Made by a program: the position numbers and the translations under genes. A stretch of DNA of 64,000 nt from Arma custos. Taxonomy: Eukaryota; Arthropoda; Insecta; Hemiptera; Pentatomidae. The number at the start of each line of letters is the position of its first letter. Within the stretch, counting starts at the first letter, position 1. Where the stretch lies: assembly GCA_037127475.1 (NCBI GenBank), contig CM073763.1:41980395-42044394 (forward strand), in the 5' to 3' direction. The notes under the pieces were generated by a model. That model was not told where the DNA came from. It did not search any database and saw only the letters and a program-made list of their open reading frames with translations. Shown here one piece after another: positions 45,590-55,999 of the stretch.

Positions 45590-45985
45590 AAGAAAATGGT
45601 CAAGGAGGTCCAAAAATTCTCTTACGTTATATAGGGAGAACTGTTTATTTTGAAGCCGACCTTGCAGGTCTTCTTCAGGGCTAAATATACAAGATACAAA
45701 TAAATTAAAATACAATATTCTGTATCATTGTTTTGATCCCGTCTTGTTGAATACGTGTTGAAAAATATTAGTTGACCTTATATATGTGAACAATATAACC
45801 TTATTCAACATGCATTCAACAAGACGGGTTCCAAACCAAGATACAGAAATTGTACTTATTACTTATCTTGTATAATTAGCCCTGAAGAAGACCTGCAATG
45901 TGGGTCGAAACGTCGGCTTCTATAAACTGTTCTACCTACATAAGATAATTTTTTGACCTCCACCCGGACCATTTTTTTCCTTAGA
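45590..45985. repeat. Palindromic element with hammerhead motif (copy 3)
   Basis: Nearly the whole interval folds on itself: outer arms (AAAATGGTCAAGGAGGTCC against GACCTCCACCCGGACCATTT), the hammerhead-bearing segments (45650-45690 and 45876-45935), and inner arms (CCGTCTTGTTGAATACGTG against CATTCAACAAGACGGG). The left arm has lost the GAAACGTC block; the right arm is complete. Probably two inverted terminal segments of a Penelope-like or retrozyme element. Confidence 0.75.
45878..45918 (+). ncRNA. Minimal hammerhead ribozyme motif (candidate)
   Basis: 41 nt: stem I 5' strand AGCC (45878-45881), core CTGAAGA (45882-45888), one A, stem II GACC/GGTC closed by a 9-nt loop, GAAA (45907-45910), stem III of two pairs AC/GT with no loop, C17 (45914), and stem I 3' strand GGCT, fully complementary to AGCC. 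This is the layout of minimal type I hammerheads reported in Penelope-like elements. The extra A before stem II and the tiny stem III would weaken monomer activity. Confidence 0.6.
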
Positions 45986-47458
45986 TAACATATAATTACG
46001 TCATTTAATATGAGCAACGGGAATTTCATCATATTATGATAAGATTAGATATTTTTTCTTGAAAAAAAAAATACCGTTTAGGGCTTTTAGGATGGTATGT
46101 GAAACATTGATACGTTATTAATCTTACTATTATGATTTTTAAAATTGTATATATTCTTTTTTTGTTACGCCTTTCAGCTAATTGTTAAATTAAGAAGTTA
46201 ATTCAAACAATGATTCTATGTTACTCATAGATCTAATTGTTGTCTAGAACTTATGGGCTGGTCATTTGTAATCTCGCTAATGTTCCTGAAATGTATAGAC
46301 TTAAATCCTCTAGATCACGCTGTTCGACAAGTAGCTAAATTTGAATTGGATTATTTATAACTATTGGAGAACTGCTAAACTATCTGTTGGTTTTCAATTG
46401 AAAATTAGTGTTAAATATGTAACGTGTCAATTTCATGAAAATGAAACAAATGTCGTAAAAATTCATTGTAATATATGAGAACATCAGACACAATCTTTTC
46501 ATATTATGTGATAGAACTTGACAAATCTTGCTTTGTATTTACATGTGTTATTGACGTTTATTGTTTTAACTTGCATATAACACAATAATATAATAAAGAT
46601 TTTTGTAGTGATGGTTTAGTATTTTTTGGAGCATTTGATATTTTTGTTTGTAGTAAAAGTAGTATGAGTCTATTTTTGAATAATTACTGAAATGCATACT
46701 GCAGGTTTATTTTTATGAAATATGCAGGTTTATATGCAGGAGCTACATACTTTAGCTCCGAATTCTATTACAGAACAAAAAAATCGAAGCGTCGCTCCTG
46801 TATTAATGCAGAACGTGATGATGTTCTAGTTAATTGGCTGTCAATTATTAAGGCGATTTGTCTTTTACGAAAATGCTGATTGTGTAAGTTATAATTAATT
46901 GACCTATTCTAATGATCTAACCAAACGACTTGGTCCCTAATGAAGTCGTAATTAAAACTAATTTGGAAATGCTGATTATTTTGAAAAACAAAGATTTCTC
47001 TGAGGTTAAATTATAGAACAGAAGTTATAATTACACTGGTCAACAAGATTTTTTTCACAAGAGATCTGAATAGTGAATCTAGTGGCATTTTCCATCCAGA
47101 ATTCAGATATGTAGTCAGAATTTTCCCATCAGGCATAGTTTTTCTGTAAAAGCTACTTTTCAAAATATGATTTTAGCGTTTTCTTTGACCTGTCATAGGA
47201 ACCGTTACCTCATATGTAGCTATTTTACTCAAGCTGTATTATTGAAATTATTTGCAATGTCATGCTGAAGCGCAATAAAACATGACTGTGCAGGTTCATT
47301 GTTGTTGTTTATACATGTTCAGACCTCTTTGGCATTGTTATGTGTCAGTATTGAGCTGACTGTGAGATTGTTGAGTAGTGAAATATTTCCTTCCTTTCTG
47401 TTTAGAAGTGTATTGTGTATGTTGTGCATGTTGTATTTCTATGCTTTATTTTTTCATC
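45986..47458. other. No gene seen
   Basis: AT-rich. It probably includes the 5' flank or promoter of the copy of the unknown transposon gene starting at 47459, but no boundary is visible. Confidence 0.5.
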
Positions 47459-48716
47459 ATGCCTAGAAATTGTGTAAATCATGCAGATAATTTCTGCTAT
47501 ATTTGTGGTGAGCTGACCTTCAAGTCTCAGAGGCGAAATTTGACCCCACTTGTAAAGAAGTGTTATAAACTTTACTTTGGCTGTCAAGTTGGTGATTTTG
47601 ATAAGAAAACAGCAAGCGGAAGTTTTAGCTTCCAGACTCAAAGGGTGGAATCTACTCCAAAAAGATGTAAGAATTAGTAGATATCGTAGCCGCCATAGTG
47701 TTTTCAAAGTATACTTCTCTGAAGGAAATGGTATTGTGTTTTGTAATAATATTTGTTCAGTTATGGAAACTCTTGGGTTTCAACACCGGCCAGATGAGTG
47801 GCGATTGTTCATAGACTTCTCTAAAGTAAGTTTGAAGGCTGTGCTGCTACATATTGGCAATAAACTTCCATCAATACCGGTAGCGCATGCCGCTGATATG
47901 AAAGAGACATATGAAAATATGAAACTAGTTTTAGAGAAAATACAATATGGAAAATATGAATGGAATATCTGTGGTGATTTAAAGGTCATTTCTTTATTGC
48001 ATGGTTTGGAAATTGGGTTCACCAAATTTTGCTGTTTTTTGTGCGAGTGGGACAGCAGAGATAAGAAGTCTCACTACGTTAGAAAGTCATGGCCAAAACG
48101 TGAATCTCTTATCCCTGGCCAGAAAAATGTGGCATGTGTCCCTTTAGTGAAGCCTGAAAAAATATTTTTACCTCCATTGCATATTAAGTTAGGAGTTATG
48201 AAAAAATTCGTCAAAGCTATGGATAAACTTTCTGATGGATTCTTGTACTTGAAATAGAAATTCCCCAAAGTCAGTGATGCTAAATTGAAAGAAGGAGTTT
48301 TTATAGGACCACAAATCCGATCATAAATGGCTGATGAACATTTCGAGGGACTGTTAAATCCACTGGAGAAAGCAGCCTGGCAGTCTTTCAAAAGTTTGTG
48401 TTGCAATTTTCTTGGAAACCATAAAGCAGAAAACTATCGTGACATAGTGGCTGATCTTCTGCATTTTTATAAAGCTATGGGATGCAACATGTCTTTAAAA
48501 ATTCACTTCTTGGACTCTCACTTGGACTTCTTCCCCAAAAACCTTGGAGCTGTCAGCGATGAACACGGTGAGCGTTTTCATCAGCAAATTTCTACAATAG
48601 AGAAGAGGTACCAAGGCAAGTGGAGTTCCAATATGCTAGCTGACTACTGTTGGACTAAAATGAGAGACGTTCCAGATGCAAAATATACCCGAAAATCACT
48701 ATCTACCACTTTCTAG
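47459..48716 (+). pseudogene. Second copy of the unknown transposon-associated protein, broken
   Basis: It starts at 47459 (MPRNCVNHADNFCYICGELT) with an N-terminal Cys-rich region, then after an apparent internal deletion and frameshift near 47600 continues as ASRLKGWNLLQKDVRISRYR and joins the part shared with 18261-19136: KETYENMK, FCCFLCEWDSRDKKSHY, FLPPLHIKLGVMKKFVKAM, GCNMSLKIHFLDSHLDFF, SDEHGERFHQQ, ADYCW. In-frame stops at 48255-48257 and 48324-48326. The two copies differ throughout, so they are separate old insertions or paralogues. Element class unknown. Confidence 0.75.
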
Positions 48717-48719
48717 GTA

Positions 48720-49516
48720 AATCAGAATCAGTAGTTATAATTTTGAGTTAGATAGCTAGTTACGGATTTTTTGGAATATTATAAAAAATTCAAATGAATA
48801 TCACACAAAACTCCTGCCCGATGGGGAAAAACTGTAATTATATTTGAATTCAGCACGAAAAATACTTTTAGAATCTGTTATTTTAATTCTTGTGAAAGAA
48901 AAAAGTTAAATTTTGTCGACCAGTGTTATTTAATACAATTACTCTATATATTGTGAAAATTAAAAAAACACTATGTTTGTAGTTGTAAAAATTTAGCCTT
49001 CAATATTTATAATTCATATTGTAATTATTAATCATGTCGCTTATAACCCTCTATGGTGAAGTTCGGAAAATTCTTTACTGCACTTGTGCTAATATGAGCC
49101 ATACAAAGCTCCAAAATCCAAAAGAAAAAAGCCCCTTATGTACAGTTTCGTTCCTTGGTCTTTGGAGCGTAGTAACTCTACAAGAAAGAACAATCTTAGA
49201 TAGACAGAAGTAGTCTTTGTGATCAATCCAACTCAAATTTGAAAGAGAAAAATACCAAATAATCCTCCATTCACCTCGCTTCAAAAATTAACATTACGAA
49301 TAGTCAGATTTAACAAATTTATCCATGCATTCTGGATTTGTTCCTAACGTTGATGATTAGAACAAGTACGAACTTTAAGTATTTTATTTATCTGGGTAAT
49401 ATAAATAATGCAGTAGGTCTAAAATGTGTTGGAGAGCTCAGACACCCTAAACCTTCTGAATTTCATTTTCTCTTAATTACAAATTAAGTTGGCTTGAGTT
49501 GTTTAAACTTGCTTGT
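48720..49516. other. No gene seen
   Basis: AT-rich; nothing recognised. Confidence 0.5.
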
Positions 49517-50739
49517 TTAATTAAACCAACAATTCATTGCCGTTAATTTAGGTTTGTTTTGCTGTTATAAATTGTGTTGTTGCAATTTTCCTTGTGAAGA
49601 ATTATAAGAGAAGCAGAGAGATATGGGGGTAACATGTACATGTGAAATAAATAAATTACCTGCTTCGAAAAGGTGGCAAATAAGTCATTTAAAATTAATT
49701 AATGGTGGTATAAAAACTTTATTGCATTCTGCTAATATTCCAATTAAATAGGATTGTTCGATACCCAGTCCAGGAAACTTGGGAGGAAACATTATTGACA
49801 TCGAACGAAAATATTTTATCCTGCTTGAACTAAATTTATTGCAGTAAATATCTATAATGAGATTTAACAAAAAAAATATTGAAATTTTTAACTTTATAAT
49901 AATAATACACCGAGTAAATAGAATGAAAGCTATTTAATGGCAGAGGCAAGAAAAACTATCCACTGGATGTATTCGAATAATAGATTCAACTTAGATGTTC
50001 AAGAGGCCATCTTCTTTTCAGACGCCTCGAATGGAGATTAATACATTTAACCCTATAACAATTTACGTTACAAACATGTCTTCTGGTATTGGTAGGGGGC
50101 CTTGTGGTCCTTTATTTCCACCCTTTATGTCGCTGCGTACTAACCAGTTTGGGCGAGTCAAGATTAATTTCTTAGGACCAGTGTGAAATGAATATTAAGC
50201 CAGGTCAACACACTAAGTTCTAAGTATCTACTTCTGGACCAATGATCCAATGTGTTCGTCAATCATGTCCTTTAACCTTAGTGTATGTCTGCATCGTGTT
50301 TGGTGCCTCAATTATTAATTAAATAGCTTTCATTCTATTTACTCGGTGTATTATTATTATAAAGTTAAAAATTTCAATATTTTTTTTGTTAAATCTCATT
50401 ATAGATATTTACTGCAATAAATTTAGTTCAAGCAGGATAAAATATTTTCGTTCGATGTCAATAATGTTTCCTCCCAAGTTTCCTGGACTGGGTATCGAAC
50501 AATCCTATTTAATTGGAATATTAGCAGAATGCAATAAAGTTTTTATACCACCATTAATTAATTTTAAATGACTTATTTGCCACCTTTTCGAAGCAGGTAA
50601 TTTATTTATTTCACATGTACATGTTACCCCAATATCTCTCTGCTTCTCTTATAATTCTTCACAAGGAAAATTGCAACAACACAATTTATAACAGCAAAAC
50701 AAACCTAAATTAACGGCAATGAATTGTTGGTTTAATTAA
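49517..50739. repeat. Second long palindrome: two 422-bp inverted arms
   Basis: 49517-49938 is the reverse complement of 50318-50739 (paired positions sum to 100,256); I saw one substitution (GATATGGGGGT versus GATATTGGGGT). The 379-bp spacer (49939-50317) is unrelated to the arms. The identical 61-codon frame in each arm (LNLIIDIYCNKFSSSRIKYF) has no recognisable similarity. A recent inverted duplication or foldback element, or an assembly artefact. Confidence 0.9.
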
Positions 50740-50889
50740 TAATTCATTATGCTTACAGGATTAATGGAGGTTCAGTACTCAATACATTGAGTGAATTTTA
50801 TTTTAGAGAAAATAGATTATCAATGATTAAGAACGGTATGGTAACGTAACATCAAAATTATTTAATTTTTTCTGGCTCTGAGAGTCTTG

Positions 50890-51200
50890 GAGATCCATAT
50901 TGAATTCAATCAATTAGACTATTACTATACACATGTTTCAATTCAGTTCAAATCCTCAGTCCAGCACAATGAAACAAGATCTCGTCTTTATGGTCTCTAC
51001 ACTCGTTCCCATAGAACCATTTCAGTTCCTTTCTCGCTCGCTCATCCGTCAGGCTTCTTCCTAACTCTCATTTAAAACCCTGATTTTCCAACATCTCCTG
51101 GCTTCCTAAACAGATGCTCTCTAAGCTTTTTTTTCTGTCTTAACCCCTTAGCTTTTATTAATTTTTGAAAATAACATATTAATATTAATAATAATAATAA
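50890..51200 (+). pseudogene. 3' end of the CR1/jockey-like LINE seen at 7740-9535
   Basis: FKSSVQHNETRSRLYGLYTR and the following Pro/Ser/Phe-rich end match the C-terminal part of the larger copy. An (AAT)n-type tail lies at 51177-51205. Confidence 0.6.
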
Positions 51201-51350
51201 TTAATACAGGGTATCTCTTTTACCACACCAGGTGCATTTTAAGAGAGGATTGTACATTGAATTTTCTTAAGATTAATTAGATGGGAGGAGTGGGGGATCT
51301 AGTGATGGGGCTCAATAGTACTTTCTGATTGGAGTTTGTTAGTAGTTTAC

Positions 51351-52061
51351 TCAGTCCATGTTGAGTGTTTGTACATGTGTTTGCCAGCGCTGAGGTCGGC
51401 CTGTCGGTGTAAATGCGTTGAATAGTGGATTCGTGCAGTATTGGAGGCTATCAAAGAATTTGATATGCCTCCGTGTGATGAAGTCCGTTACCGTCGGGAG
51501 TCCGAGGGTCTCGTTTATTATGTCTGATTTCATCCTTTGTAGAGAAGTGTGCCTTACTATACGTCTCAGCATACGGTTTTGAAATTATTGGAGCCTTTTT
51601 GAAGTTGTTGGCGAAATATTATTCAACATAGGCGCCCCATAAAGGAGTGCTGGTCTAATAACTGCCTTATAGATCATTACTTTGTGGCGGAGTGATAAGT
51701 TCGGTGAGGTTAAAAGGTGATTAGGCCTGTAAGATTTGGTTCTCACCCACCTTATGTTCTTATTGCAATGTTGGAATAACGTCAAGTGCCGGTCGAGGAT
51801 GACACCGAGATACGTTATCCTATTCGCAGGTTTGTTAACTTTGCCTGCTACTCTATAAACCTTAGGTAGAGGGCGTTTATTCTTTTGGAAGGAGAGAATA
51901 ATACAGTCAGTCTTCTTGGGATTAACTGTAATATTCAATCCGTCTAGTCTTTTAGTTATTTCCTCACAGGGCACGTCCGCTTGCTGTAGAGCTCTCTTTG
52001 CATTCAATGAGCTACTGTAGATGGCGATGTCATCGGCATACGCCGCCACAGTAGCTTTTAC
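51351..52061 (-). pseudogene. Non-LTR retrotransposon RT fragment (jockey-like)
   Basis: On the minus strand: AAYADDIAIYSSSLNAKRAL (catalytic YADD at about 52035), LNITVNPKKTDCIILSF, ITYLGVILDRHLTL, LMIYKAVIRPALLYGAPM-type sequence, then after a frameshift at about 51580 the C-terminus (GLPTVTDFITRRHIKFFDSL). It is clearly related to 4105-5346 but diverged. It ends abruptly at about 52062, where a different LINE begins on the opposite strand. Confidence 0.85.
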
Positions 52062-52618
52062 AAGTAAACGCCACAGTGCTTTTACACTTCGTCGGGGAAC
52101 ATGTCCTTCTGTCCAATCCAATGAAACCGTCCTACTTTTTTCAGACACAGTACGATACCTTGACTTCCTCCTAGACAAAAGACTTACATCGAATCCTCAT
52201 ACAAGACTCAAAAGACAACAACTTAACAGACGATTCAGCCAACTATACAGATGTAGGGCCTCCCATCTTACAATAGACAATAAACTACTAATATACAAGA
52301 CCATCATTAAACCTATTTGGACCAATGGACTGGAACTGTGGGGGACCGCAAAACAATCGAATATCAGACGCATTCAATCCTTTCAATCCAAAGTCCTGAG
52401 AACTATTGTCAATGCTCCTTATGATGTCTCCAACAAAACTCTCCATCATGACCCCAACATTCCTTTCGTCCTCGACCTCATACCTACTAAATTTTCAAAT
52501 TTTCACCAAAACCTTGCCTGTCATCCCAACCCCTTGGCTCAGTCTTTATCCAGTTCCACACATCCATATAACTGACCTCGCCGTCTAAACCGGCAATGGC
52601 CCCGAGACATGATATAAT
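52062..52618 (+). pseudogene. Jockey-like LINE, C-terminal RT fragment
   Basis: FTLRRGTCPSVQSNET, VRYLDFLLDKRLT, NKLLIYKTIIKPIWTNGLEL, WGTAKQSNIRRIQSFQSKVL, then NKTLHHDPNIPFV and, after a TGA at 52574, PRRLNRQWPRDM. It belongs to the same broad group as 13827-14159 and 56000-57745. Joined head to head with the minus-strand LINE at about 52062. Confidence 0.8.
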
Positions 52619-53179
52619 GTTGTTTGGAGTACTGGCACTGGCCAGATTCTTCACTCACGACTTGCGTGTGTATCAACTGCCAGTGACGCGGCTGAGTAAG
52701 GGGACTGGGGCCTCCCGGACTCCTGCTTTGCCCTCATTTCTGGGAAAGAATCTCAGTTCGGGGACCCAGGCAAATTGTAAATAGGGTATGAATGTGTACA
52801 TTATATCTTTTTTTTATTATTATATTTTTATTATATTTTTTTATTTCTTTACTTTATTTTATTATCATTTTTGCATTAAGTTATTTTTATTACCGCATGT
52901 ATATATTAATTTATACATTTATTTATTTTATTTTGTTTAGATCATTGTTTTGTTATGGAATGATTGTAAGCTACATAGCACCATTACTTATTGCCCAAAA
53001 GTAGCCGATTGTAATGTTTCAATATAGTGTTTTAAAATATTTATAAAAAAAATATTGACAAAAAGCTAGGTATATACAATACTTGTTCCTGAAATAATGG
53101 AACTATACACTAGGGTTAGCAAACCACCGCTGCCGCGCCCTGTTGTGTTTGCTTTTACAGCTGTAACAATGGAGGTAAA
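52619..53179. other. LINE 3' sequence and AT-rich DNA
   Basis: 52619-52800 is GC-richer and probably the LINE 3' UTR; then T-rich DNA without a feature. The hydrophobic frame at 52792-53004 is a product of T-richness. Confidence 0.45.
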
Positions 53180-54163
53180 GAGTGTTAAGGTCGGCAGAGA
53201 ACTTCGTTTGCCTTGTCATCTGAAATTCGGTTTCAAGTCTGACGAGGAAATTGCCGGAGAGGAGTACGTCACGGATCTACAGAAGCGAATGGATCCACGA
53301 GAAGGTTCGCACAAACATCCAGGGAGCAAGTGACAGAATGAAGGAGCGTTACAGCATCAGGGCTGAGAAAGGTGGCTACCAACCTGGAGACTTGGTCTGG
53401 CTACATGATCCACGAAGAAGGCGAGGCTACTCACCTAAACTGCAGAACTCCTGGGACGGCCCGTTTGAGATCATCAAGAGGATCAACGACGTCATCTATA
53501 GGATCAGGAAGCAGCCTAAAGGAAAACCCAAGGTAGTCCATTTCAATAGACTGGCACCGTACAAAGGAGACCATGGCCCGAAAGAAGACCAGCAGGTTAG
53601 GTACCTAAACAACGTAGAGACAAATAATGACCCAGTTGCAAATACTAAGGTACCAGGGTTCCGTGGAGTAACTCAGGTAATCTACAGGGATATCTTCTCG
53701 TTACCAGTGGACTATTCTCTGGTCCATTGCGTTGCCGAGGATCTGAGGACTTCTCGAGGGATTGCAACGGTCTTCAGGAAGAAGTTCGGCGGAACTGAGG
53801 AGCTAGAACGCCAAGGACCAAGTGTCGGGAAGACACTCCACCACACGCAAGAAGGACGACATCTGTTTTACTTGGTTACCAAGCGTGTCAGTGATCAGAA
53901 GCCAACATATGACGCACTGCGGCGAAGCCTCGACGACCTGCGGAGTAAGCTTCTGAGACTGCGTGTCACCAAGCTCGCCATTCCGAAGTTGGGCTGTGGA
54001 TAAGACGGCCTAGAGTGGAAGGTTGCAGGGACATGATCGAACGGACATTCGCCAACTCTGGAGTTGCCATATTGGTGTGCACGTTCAACCCCTGGAAAGA
54101 AAGTGCGTCTCCATCAGCAGAAGCTCATAAATGCCCGATTCCTCCGGACTATGCTCTGGGGTA
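53180..54163 (+). pseudogene. Gypsy-type Pol C-terminus: integrase tail plus macrodomain
   Basis: It begins with VGRELRLPCHLKFGF (integrase core end), shifts frame at about 53270, then shows the integrase C-terminal module: DRMKERYSIRAEKGGYQPGD, VWLHDPRRRRGYSPKLQNSW, GPFEIIKRINDVIYRI, KVVHFNRLAPYKG. After a linker, residues from VPGFRGVTQVIYRDIF onward match a TARG1/OARD1-like macrodomain: DYSLVHCVAEDLRTSRGIA, FRKKFGGTEEL, LFYLVTKRVSDQKPTYDALR, LAIPKLGCG. A TAA at 54001-54003 and a frameshift at about 54027-54031 interrupt it, but similarity runs on to a TAG at 54161-54163, just before the polypurine tract. TARG1-type macrodomains remove ADP-ribose from proteins; activity here is unknown. Confidence 0.85.
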
Positions 54164-54185
54164 GAGCACTTTTAAGGAGGGGCAG

Positions 54186-54705
54186 TGTTACGGTCGCCGA
54201 CAGGAGGACGGAAGCAAGGGATTAGCGGCGTAAATCCGTCGGCGGGAGAAGTTAAAATAGGATTAGGACCTTCTCAGCATAGTAGATCCGCCCCTGCTTT
54301 GTCGGAAAAGGATTAAGAAGATTCCAGGATTGTCTCCACCCGTCCGTGTTCTAGAATGTTCGGCCTTGCCTATTTAAATACTTGGAGAATCTTAAGGTCG
54401 GTTGACTAGTGAACTGTAAGTGTTAATTATTAATTATAAATTGTAGTGTAATTTTATAATATTCATACAAACCATTGTAACTAGTAAAGCTATCTAGAAT
54501 TAGCAATATCTTATATTATTGTAATAATTAAATAGGCCTAGGTTATAATAAATATTTAGAATATTGTTATTATAAATTTATATTAGTCTAATAATTTAAT
54601 TGTTAATAATTTACTTGTATCCTTTTTGTTAATTTTGTTAATAAATATTAGTATCTTTAATTAAGGAATTGTTTAATTCATTTTAATACCCAGTAGCCCG
54701 TAACA
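54186..54705 (+). repeat. 3' LTR (520 bp)
   Basis: Bounded by TGTTACGG and CCGTAACA. It lacks a central block present in the 677-bp LTR at 36223-36899; otherwise closely similar. Confidence 0.9.
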
Positions 54706-55990
54706 AGAGAAATTATCGTCAATCACCCAAGTCTCTACGAAACATAATATGGGATATTGCTTAGCAGTATCACATTCTTTTACTGTAAATTTGAATAAAT
54801 TTGTTAAACCATTTATATTGCACAACAAGATATGATGTCCATATTGTTGTACATTATTGGGGAGATAATTTTACCGAGTCCTTTCCGTGAATCATGAACA
54901 GCTATTAAACCGTAGGAGATGGGTTCGGTCCGTCAGGAAGACTTATCCATTGCTGAGACAGATGAACTTCGTTGTCGAGATTTAAACTTATTCAGGCTAT
55001 TTTCGACCTTTCTTTTCTTTTTTGCTTGTTCCTTATCAGATGTTTGCAGGCGGTTCGCCTGTGATAACACTGATATATCACCTTCAGATTCATTGATTAG
55101 ATCCTCTACTTCATTTCTCCTATAGAATGACCCTCTTATTTTGAAAAAAAAAACTCTCCCATAAGAAGCATTGCTATCAATAGTTTTTAATTTAATTAAG
55201 CATGCGTGAACTTTTCTCTCCTCTTCTCTTTCTTCGGGGGTCTTAAAATGACTAAAAAATATGTTTTTATTTTTTAAAATTTCCCTACACTTAAAAATGT
55301 TTTGTTTTACTTTATTATTGTTAAGTGTTACCATAATTGGTCCTGTTCGAAGTCCGGTGTTAACTGCATATTCTGGTAAAGCTACATTAAACTCCGTGAA
55401 TCTGTCTCTAACCTTATCGAGTGTATTTTCATTTTCACTGAAGGGAATATTATGGATTAGATAATTATTCTTTTTTATCTGTATCTTTCAAAAATGTATT
55501 TCTTAAAACTCTTTTAGGTTTTCACGGCCACTATTATTACAAAAGACTTTGTTGATTTCTTCTGGTTTAGATCGTATTGATAAATTTTTCGCCAATGTTT
55601 CGCCAGCAATGCTGCTGACTTCTTCAGGGCTGAGATGAGAAGTCAGCAGCATGGCTGGCGAAACGTTGGTGACAAATTTATCAACTCGATTTAAACCAGA
55701 GGAAATCAACAAAGTCTTTTATAATGCATTTCTTTTTCGAGTTTCGCGTTCTTCAAATCTAGGTCCTGACAGGTATTTTTTAACCGACCACATTCTTTTA
55801 ATATATCACTTATGAGAGAGTTTCGAGGGATATTTTCATTTTATTAATAGCTTTCATTATGTCGTCGTTGGAAATCATTATCAATAAAAATCATCCACAA
55901 TTTTTCTACAGAAAGCAAAATTCTAGACTCTACATCATCAAAGTTCTGTTGATAACGAGTTTTCATCGGACCATTCCCCAATCGATCTAT
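54706..55990 (-). pseudogene. Non-LTR retrotransposon: ORF1 and start of ORF2
   Basis: The minus strand, right to left: a coiled-coil-like ORF1 start (about 55990-55740), interrupted by the palindromic element at 55505-55722, then the ORF1 body ending at 54933 (KNKNIFFSHFKTPEEREEER, SNASYGRVFFFKIRGSFYRR, a basic tail). Left of it, 54880-54710 reads as the beginning of an endonuclease (HILLCNINGLTN, LCFVETWV), cut off by the LTR at 54705. So an LTR retrotransposon lies against or within a LINE that itself holds another insertion. Confidence 0.65.
55505..55722. repeat. Palindromic element with hammerhead-like motif (copy 2)
   Basis: The same element as 23329-23530. It is flanked by near-identical 12-bp direct repeats, AATGTATTTCTT (55493-55504) and AATGCATTTCTT (55723-55734), a likely target-site duplication. 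On the minus strand, 55631 to 55591 reads AGCC, CTGAAGA, a 6-bp stem II (GTCAGC/GCTGGC), GAAAC, ATT, GGC. Insertion occurred within LINE ORF1. Confidence 0.75.
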
Positions 55991-55999
55991 CTCTCTCAA

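Larger units (their letters stand above)
53180..54705 (+). mobile_element. 3' part of a Gypsy-type LTR retrotransposon
   Basis: Pol C-terminus, polypurine tract (AAGGAGGGGCAG ending at 54185) and 3' LTR. 5' truncated near 53180. Its LTR belongs to the same family as the fragment inside Polinton 1, but the LTRs differ by a large indel, so these are separate insertions. The flank after the LTR (AGAGA) has no matching duplication in the window. Confidence 0.85.

Noticed and set aside
49685..50571. Duplicated 61-codon gene in the 422-bp palindrome
   Set aside because: Short, AT-rich, no recognisable similarity; its presence in both arms only reflects the inverted duplication.
53251..54003. Host macrodomain gene
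   Set aside because: It is continuous with a Gypsy integrase tail and bounded by a polypurine tract and LTR, so it belongs to the retrotransposon.
36223..54705. A single 18.5-kb LTR retrotransposon spanning both LTRs
   Set aside because: The LTRs differ by a large indel, flanks show no matching duplication, and the interval contains a Polinton end and many unrelated elements.
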